A DNA stretch of 47,628 nt from contig QHTZ01000085.1 in assembly GCA_003221005.1 (NCBI GenBank), forward strand, positions 1-47,628, read 5' to 3'. The DNA comes from Gemmatimonadota bacterium (GTDB lineage Bacteria > Gemmatimonadota > Gemmatimonadetes > Gemmatimonadales > GWC2-71-9). Numbering within the stretch: the first letter of the stretch is position 1; every line of letters begins with the position of its first letter. Shown piece after piece: positions 47,621 through 47,628 of the stretch. Under the pieces are notes generated by a model. It was not told the DNA's origin, made no database searches, and saw nothing but the letters and a program-made list of their open reading frames with translations. The position numbers were made by a program, and so were the translations under genes.

Positions 47621-47628
47621 CCATCTAT
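47617..47628 (+). CDS. Start of a further gene, cut by the window end
   Basis: ATG at 47617 overlaps the tsaD stop (ATGA), followed by ACC ATC TAT (M-T-I-Y). Only four codons are in the window, so the product cannot be identified. The overlap fits the coupling style of this operon. Confidence 0.4.

Noticed and set aside
1..47628. tRNA, rRNA or riboswitch genes
   Set aside because: I looked in the gaps, including before thiE/thiG for a TPP element; genes overlap there and no conserved fold is visible.

Overview
The window is about 47.6 kb of very GC-rich bacterial chromosome (roughly 70 % by eye). It is packed with protein genes on both strands. Most same-strand neighbours overlap by ATGA, GTGA or TGATG, so they are probably co-transcribed and translationally coupled. 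I see no rRNA, tRNA, CRISPR, insertion sequence or prophage. GC content, a PorX-type response regulator, an MsbA-like exporter with heptosyltransferase-type glycosyltransferases (a Gram-negative envelope), DUF4390, a PASTA protein away from any kinase, and poly-Gly/poly-Pro tracts suggest a member of Gemmatimonadota or a close relative. That placement is inferred, not shown.

Layout. 1-827: end of an outer-membrane barrel protein. 894-3179 (-): NYN/OST-HTH RNA-binding nuclease-like gene, its Gly/Arg-rich tail in another frame, and 3-methyladenine glycosylase. 3534-3953 (-): YjbQ. 4013-8973 (+): NtrY-like kinase, NtrC-type regulator, a frame-broken Omp85-like protein and DUF4390. 8970-9919 (-): HNH protein and PCYCGC-type protein. 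10016-16612 (-): PBP1A, amidohydrolase, argR, argG, argH, with a promoter and ARG-box-like operator before argG and a hairpin terminator after argH. 16681-18640 (+): tyrS and a membrane hydrolase-like gene. 18628-20972: class V aminotransferase (-) and a patatin-ferredoxin fusion (+).

20969-31773 is an envelope polysaccharide/LPS region: glycosyltransferases of the GT4, GT2, CgeB-like and GT9 types, a NodB deacetylase, a methyltransferase, an MsbA-like ABC exporter and PorX. 31770-33493 holds a small unknown protein, a stand-alone DnaB-type RecA-fold ATPase and a lipoprotein. 33556-47628 (+) is a long housekeeping run: yebC, ruvC, ruvA, a zinc-ribbon microprotein, ruvB, queA, tgt, yajC, def, fmt, thiE, a broken thiS, thiG, rsmB, a PASTA protein, rpe, a TlpA-like thioredoxin, a YbbR protein, tsaD and the first codons of another gene. 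It joins Holliday-junction processing, queuosine tRNA modification, translation start chemistry, thiazole synthesis and t6A formation.

Most unusual features. (1) Families of degenerate 7- and 8-bp tandem repeats, often as inverted pairs, lie between and inside conserved genes (ruvB-queA gap, queA, tgt, rsmB, amidohydrolase, thiE), and some units are shared between unrelated genes. (2) G-rich hexamer-like tracts, possible G-quadruplexes, recur seven times. (3) Three genes (NYN protein, outer-membrane protein, thiS) look as if an internal piece was lost out of frame. (4) Several divergent genes have a TANNNT -10 box 7-9 nt before the start codon, suggesting leaderless mRNAs. (5) A perfect 20-bp tandem duplication at the start of the DnaB-like gene creates a seven-codon leader whose stop overlaps the real start.
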